In this document: positions 47,345-51,543 of the stretch, in pieces | Layout: each line of letters begins with the position of its first letter | How positions within the stretch are numbered: position 1 is the first letter of the stretch | From: Plakobranchus ocellatus | Lineage: Eukaryota; Mollusca; Gastropoda; Plakobranchidae | Assembly: GCA_019648995.1 (NCBI GenBank) | Contig: BLXT01004129.1 | Location: forward strand, 387,200-438,742 | Length of the DNA stretch: 51,543 nucleotides | Reading direction: 5' to 3' | The notes under the pieces: model-generated | Told to the model about the DNA's origin: nothing | The model's input: only the letters and a program-made list of their open reading frames with translations | The model's database searches: none | Position numbers and translations under genes: made by a program

Positions 47345-50300
47345 CTACATTTCCTCGCTAACGCTACTGCTGATGCTGCGAGACCTGGAATAGATTGAAT
47401 GTCTGGGATTTGATTCTATGAATGTCTGATGGGACATGTGAAGCTGCTCTGTGACGTCGTTTAGCCGTGAGACGAGATCAAGACATTCCATGGTCGCTTC
47501 GTTCACCTCACTGGCATTGCTCGTGTTCCGTGCCAGCATGGAAGGAGAGCATTGGCTGCTGCCATGAGAGACAAAGGAAACGGCTGTGGATGTGGATGAA
47601 AAGGACGATGCAAAAGAAGCATTGGAGATGGAGTCTGCCGATAGTGGTGGCCCATTCTCTGCCAGGGTCATGCGAAGATCATGTTGGCACTTTCTGGAAA
47701 ATTTAATTTTTAAAAAAAAAGGAAAAAGAACTAAATTACTGACTTGTGAATAAACAAAAGGTAGGCCCTTTGAGATTCAAAGAAAACCCTAAAATCCTAA
47801 ACATACAATACTTAACAGTTATAATCAGAGCGCATAATTGATGCTGGGAAAAAAAATAACGCTAAAATTCTGTTGTCTGCTGACACAACAAGTAATATGC
47901 CATGAAAATGAAGGAAGATGCAGATTTTGTTTACCCAATTTAATAGCAGATAACTCAATGTTCACTGGAGAAATGCATTTTATTTTTGTTATGCTGCAAG
48001 GTATAATGTCATTTCTAAAACTTAAGAATCACCAAAGGAAGACACTGTTCGAATCTGGATCTAAAAGAGCAATGATAGAAAAGACTAGAGGAAACTAGAA
48101 ACCCTGCCAAACCCAAAGAAACATTAAAAAAAAAAAAAGGAAACTAATACTGGCAAACAGAAACATAATTATGGAAATCAAAATAAGGGTAATGAGAACA
48201 ATTTATGGTCATTACTTTTAAATAGTTGTGAGTGATAGACATTAAACAAGGAAACAGAGAGAAACTAGAAGCACCAGAGATTGGTTTTATCAGGAAGAAA
48301 AATGAGGATGTGATGGATGGAAAAAAAGTCCAATGAATTGGTACTGAAAGAGGCTTATCATGATTGATCACTTAAAACAACCATTAGAGAAAGGCAACGC
48401 AAAAGTATATGTTTTGAGGCAGGAGTAATTTTTTTCGAATATTGATAGAACTATAAAATTCATTTTTTTTTTTTTTGTGTTAAAGAGGCTTTTTTTAATG
48501 AAGAGAATCTCCTTAGCCTTTTTTATATCGAAATAAAAAAGGACAAGTAACATTCTTGTTGTTTTATATAAAATTCATTCCCTTAAGGTTCATGCAAGGC
48601 TTGCAATAAAAAAAAAAAAATAATACCACAGTAGGTACTCTTTGGAATGCATTACAACCATTTGGAAGGCACAATATTTCATTTTGTACGTTTCCTTGAA
48701 CATTGGAACAATATGTACCACACTACACAATATCTTATTTGTAGCTTCCCTACACATAGGAAAAAAAATGCATGCCATGCCACACAATAACTCATTTTGT
48801 AGATTCCCTACACATAGAATCCATGCATGCTATTCTACACAATATCTCATTTGTAATGTTTACCCGCATACAACTCATTTATTTCATGTTAGAAAATATC
48901 TCATTTTGTAATGTTTACCCACATACAATTCATTTATTTCATGTTAGAAAATATCTCATTTTGTATAGACTTTACAACTGTGACTGATACATTTGATGCT
49001 TCATAACACCTTATTCTGTAGTGACCCTACACATACAGCTGATATTGTTAAAAGGTCTTGCTTTTAGAATTTAAGCAGCTATATCAAGATTTTTCTCATC
49101 CTTCTCTTGTTTACCTCTCTATTCAAATGTCTGAATACACGTTTGAGATGTTTTAATTTTTAATTTCTCTAGTATAGACAAAGGCTGATTGTAAATCTCA
49201 TCACTTACATGATGCTGTCCTTGCAGTATGTATCTGGCTATCAATAATCAAAGTTGAGTGAATCACTTGCCTGATCCTATCCTTGCAGTGCATAATCTGA
49301 TTTTGATAATCCAGGCTGATCTAATCTCTAACGACTCACCTGATCCTATCCTTGCAATGTGCAATCTGACTGTAGATTATTTGTGCATCTACATCTGGGT
49401 CTAAAGGATCTTGCCAGTCACCTAACACAACACCATGGTATGTGGGGCTGCAGCCAGGAGCTGTTAAGGATGAATAAAAAAATTCAGTTTGGAAAATAAA
49501 ACTAAAACATCACTATAGACTTTGGCTTTTTTCATGCAGCTGCACAAAATCTTTTCCTTTCTGTTCTTAAACCAAATCCAAGTTGAAAGAGAAAAACTTC
49601 GATCTTCATGCAAGAAATACTTATAACTATGTGTAACATAAATTAAACTTATTGAGTTTAAATAAAAAAAAAAGTTTCACATGATTTAATTAATGATGCA
49701 AATGAACTGGTCTAAAACACAATTATCAATGAAAATTTCAACGAGGAACTAATCAGAAAGTCATTGAAAGGAGATGTAGGAAAACTGGGGTAAAGAAAAG
49801 GCTTGAGAAAACTAGAAGAAGGCAAAAAGCCTATGAAAACTGGAGGAAGGGAAGGCCCATGTAAACTGGGGGAAGGGAAGGCCTAGGAAAAACTGGTGCA
49901 ACTGGGAAAACCAAGCTGGGAAACTTTGGAAACTGGGAAAAGGGATGGCCTAAAAAAACTGGTGGAAGGGATAGCCTTGGGAAACTAGAGGAAAAAGAAC
50001 CAAGGGAAAACTGGAGGAAAGGATGGCCTTGGAAAACTGGTGGAAGGGATAGCCTTGGAGAACTAGAGGAAAAGAGAACCTAGGGAAAACTGGGGGAAAA
50101 GATGGCCTTGGAAAACTGGTGGAAGGGATAGCCTTGGAGAGCTAGAAGAAAGGAGGACCTAGGGAAAACTGGGGGAAGAGAAAACAGAAAAACTGGAAGA
50201 AGAGAACACTTAACAAAACTGGGAAGCGAATGCCTAAAACAACTGTCGCCAGGGAAGGCTTAAAAAAACTCGAGGAAGGGGAGGTCTCACAGAACTGTGG

Positions 50301-51415
50301 AAAGGGAAGGCTTAAAAAACCTGGCAAAGGGAACGTCTAGGAAACCTGGGGGAAGGGAAGACTTTAAAAAATTGAAGGAAGGGAATGCTTGAAAAAAAAA
50401 CTAGGGAAAGGGAAGGCCTTGGAAAATGGGGGAGGGGGGAAAAGGGAATGCTTGTCTGCAAAACTTGCAACAACTTATATCTCTCCTTGTAAACAATATG
50501 TATATGCATGAATTTTGTTCATATATATAAAAGAAAAAAAAAAAAACTGGATCACAAGGGAAAAGTTCATGTGAAATGCTTAGTAAGGGCACTTTTCCTT
50601 GAGAATATCATCTGCATTTATAAGGATGACTTAAAACCAAAACTTTATCTCACACACCCACACAAACAATTTTAATTATCCATTTCTATAGACTAGACCA
50701 GGTTTATAAAATGAATAGTTGAGGCTAAAAAAAACCCAAAAAAACTATCACAGTTAAAATGGATGAAGTGAGAGGAAGATCTAGATAGTATTAAAAAAAA
50801 AAAAAGAAGAGACAATGAAATGAGAAATATCTCATTTACCCGTATCCTGTTCCTTGCGGCAGCAGTTCCACTTATCTCCCTTAAACACACCAGGGTGAAA
50901 TGTTTCCATGCGACACACATTGTATTTTATGGTTTTTCTGATTGCTGAAATCCATGCAGTCAATTCATTCACATCCTGTAAAGGTAAACAGGAATTTAAA
51001 CAAAAAAAAAAAGACAACTGACCAAGGTAAAAAAAAAAGCAGGTAAAAAAGATCATAAATATTATACACACATAACCAAAGAAGGAATACATATTTACAA
51101 TGGGTTAAATTTAAAGTACCCAAACTTTTAAGAAATGCTTTCTTGAATTTTTTTGTAAGTAAAAGTGATTGGCGTTTGGGTAATATTTCTTTAAAACATG
51201 TGTTTATTCATCCATTCTCTTTCCTTTTACTTTAAGAATCAAAAGTCCAGACTTGTAAAACTAACTTTGCTGCTTACCTTTGCCTGGAAGTAGATGATAG
51301 CAGTATTCTCGTCAGGAGTTCTGTGTATTATCTGGCCCATGTTGGACTTGCCAAGGGCTCCATAGTCCAACTTCTCTACTGCGCAAATGTTTTCTACCAT
51401 TACCATCGTGTCCTC
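47345..51415 (-). CDS. RASA4: RASA4/CAPRI-type Ras GTPase-activating protein, last four exons (partial)
   Basis: Seen, in transcript order: exons 51415-51278, 50975-50840, 49460-49340 and 47693-47345, with GT-AG junctions and matching phases (0, 1, 2), ending at TAG 47345-47347. They encode the end of a PH domain (AIIYFQAK, DVNELTAWISAIRK) and a Btk zinc motif (FHPGVFKGDKWNCC, then PGC). After these come the family signature LGDWQDPLDPDVDAQIIYSQ and a Ser-rich tail ending SISSSVSEEM. Known: GAP1-family proteins (C2-C2-RasGAP-PH-Btk) switch off Ras; CAPRI/RASA4 and RASAL1 are recruited to the membrane by Ca2+. HPG-FRGDKW-CC in CAPRI, recalled from memory, is the closest match. The C2 and GAP exons lie beyond the right edge. 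RASAL1 is the alternative assignment. Confidence 0.9.
48640..49040. repeat. ~60-bp diverged tandem repeats (RASA4-like intron)
   Basis: Units share AATATCTCATTTTGTA, CCCTACACATA or TTTACCC-CATACAA. The last two, around 48845-48965, are almost identical 60-61-bp copies. Confidence 0.8.
49195..49390 (-). repeat. ~70-bp tandem copies of an exon end and its donor
   Basis: The words CCTGATCCTATCCTTGCA and TCTG-C occur at the true exon end (about 49339-49358), at about 49271-49290 and, diverged, at about 49207-49226. On the minus strand they give the exon end plus GTGAGT, a copy with GCAAGT, and a copy with ATCAT/GTAAGT. Confidence 0.7.
49790..50450 (+). repeat. Purine-rich higher-order minisatellite (RASA4-like intron)
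   Basis: Units of about 26 bp (AAACTGG-GGAAGGGA-GGCCT variants) are organised in part as a 79-bp higher-order unit: TGGAAGGGATAGCC at about 49962, 50041 and 50120. It is almost pure purine on the + strand for about 650 bp. Confidence 0.85.
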
Positions 51416-51454
51416 CTTTGCAAAAAAAAGTAATAAAGAAATACAATATTTCAC

Positions 51455-51543
51455 CAGGAGACTGTTCACAAGCTAAGCAATGACATCCTATCTCAGGAGA
51501 CCATTCACAAGCTAAGCAGTGACATCCTGTCTCAGGAGACCAT
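51455..51543. repeat. 39-bp tandem repeat cut by the window edge
   Basis: CAGGAGACCATTCACAAGCT plus AAGCAGTGACATCCT recurs at 51455, 51494 and 51533 in the intron upstream of the first visible RASA4-like exon. Confidence 0.9.

Overview
The window is animal nuclear DNA: AT-rich, with short exons separated by long introns, GT-AG splice sites, poly(A) signals and many small repeats. Metazoan-type genes plus recurrent TAGATC clusters suggest a mollusc, perhaps a heterobranch snail. The species guess is memory-based inference, not proof. Two assembly gaps are present (11598-11616 and 35200-35204).

Region 1-2097 is noncoding 5' flank or 5' UTR with TAGATC clusters. Region 2098-20680 (+) is one large gene that I could assemble exon by exon: 21 exons, all in frame, about 846 residues. 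Its protein has an N-terminal Nudix-like fold with no catalytic glutamates, then a calcium-binding EF-hand module, a Ser/Lys-rich linker, and a complete C-terminal PPP-family Ser/Thr phosphatase. This arrangement (dead Nudix, EF-hand, active PPP) is the most striking object here. It suggests a phosphatase gated by Ca2+ and possibly by a nucleotide-type ligand. Its 3' UTR runs to about 21.2 kb.

Region 21.2-34.3 kb holds no confident gene. It contains at least four copies of a roughly 200-270 bp MITE family, two minisatellites that look derived from MITE ends, tRNA-SINE-like pieces, a three-copy repeat of about 550 bp with coding-like remnants, an old solo LTR, and one orphan exon-like segment at 33.57 kb.

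Region 34.4-51.5 kb lies on the minus strand. It carries the last four coding exons (51415 to 47345) of a RASA4/CAPRI-type Ras GTPase-activating protein: the end of the PH domain, the Btk zinc motif and a Ser-rich tail. The A-rich + strand from about 34.3 kb rightwards suggests that its transcript may continue to a poly(A) signal at 34386, which would be a very long 3' UTR. The two genes are convergent and are not obviously functionally linked.

A recurrent oddity is tandem repeats built on exon edges: the stop codon and two splice junctions in the phosphatase gene, and one splice junction in the RASA4-like gene.
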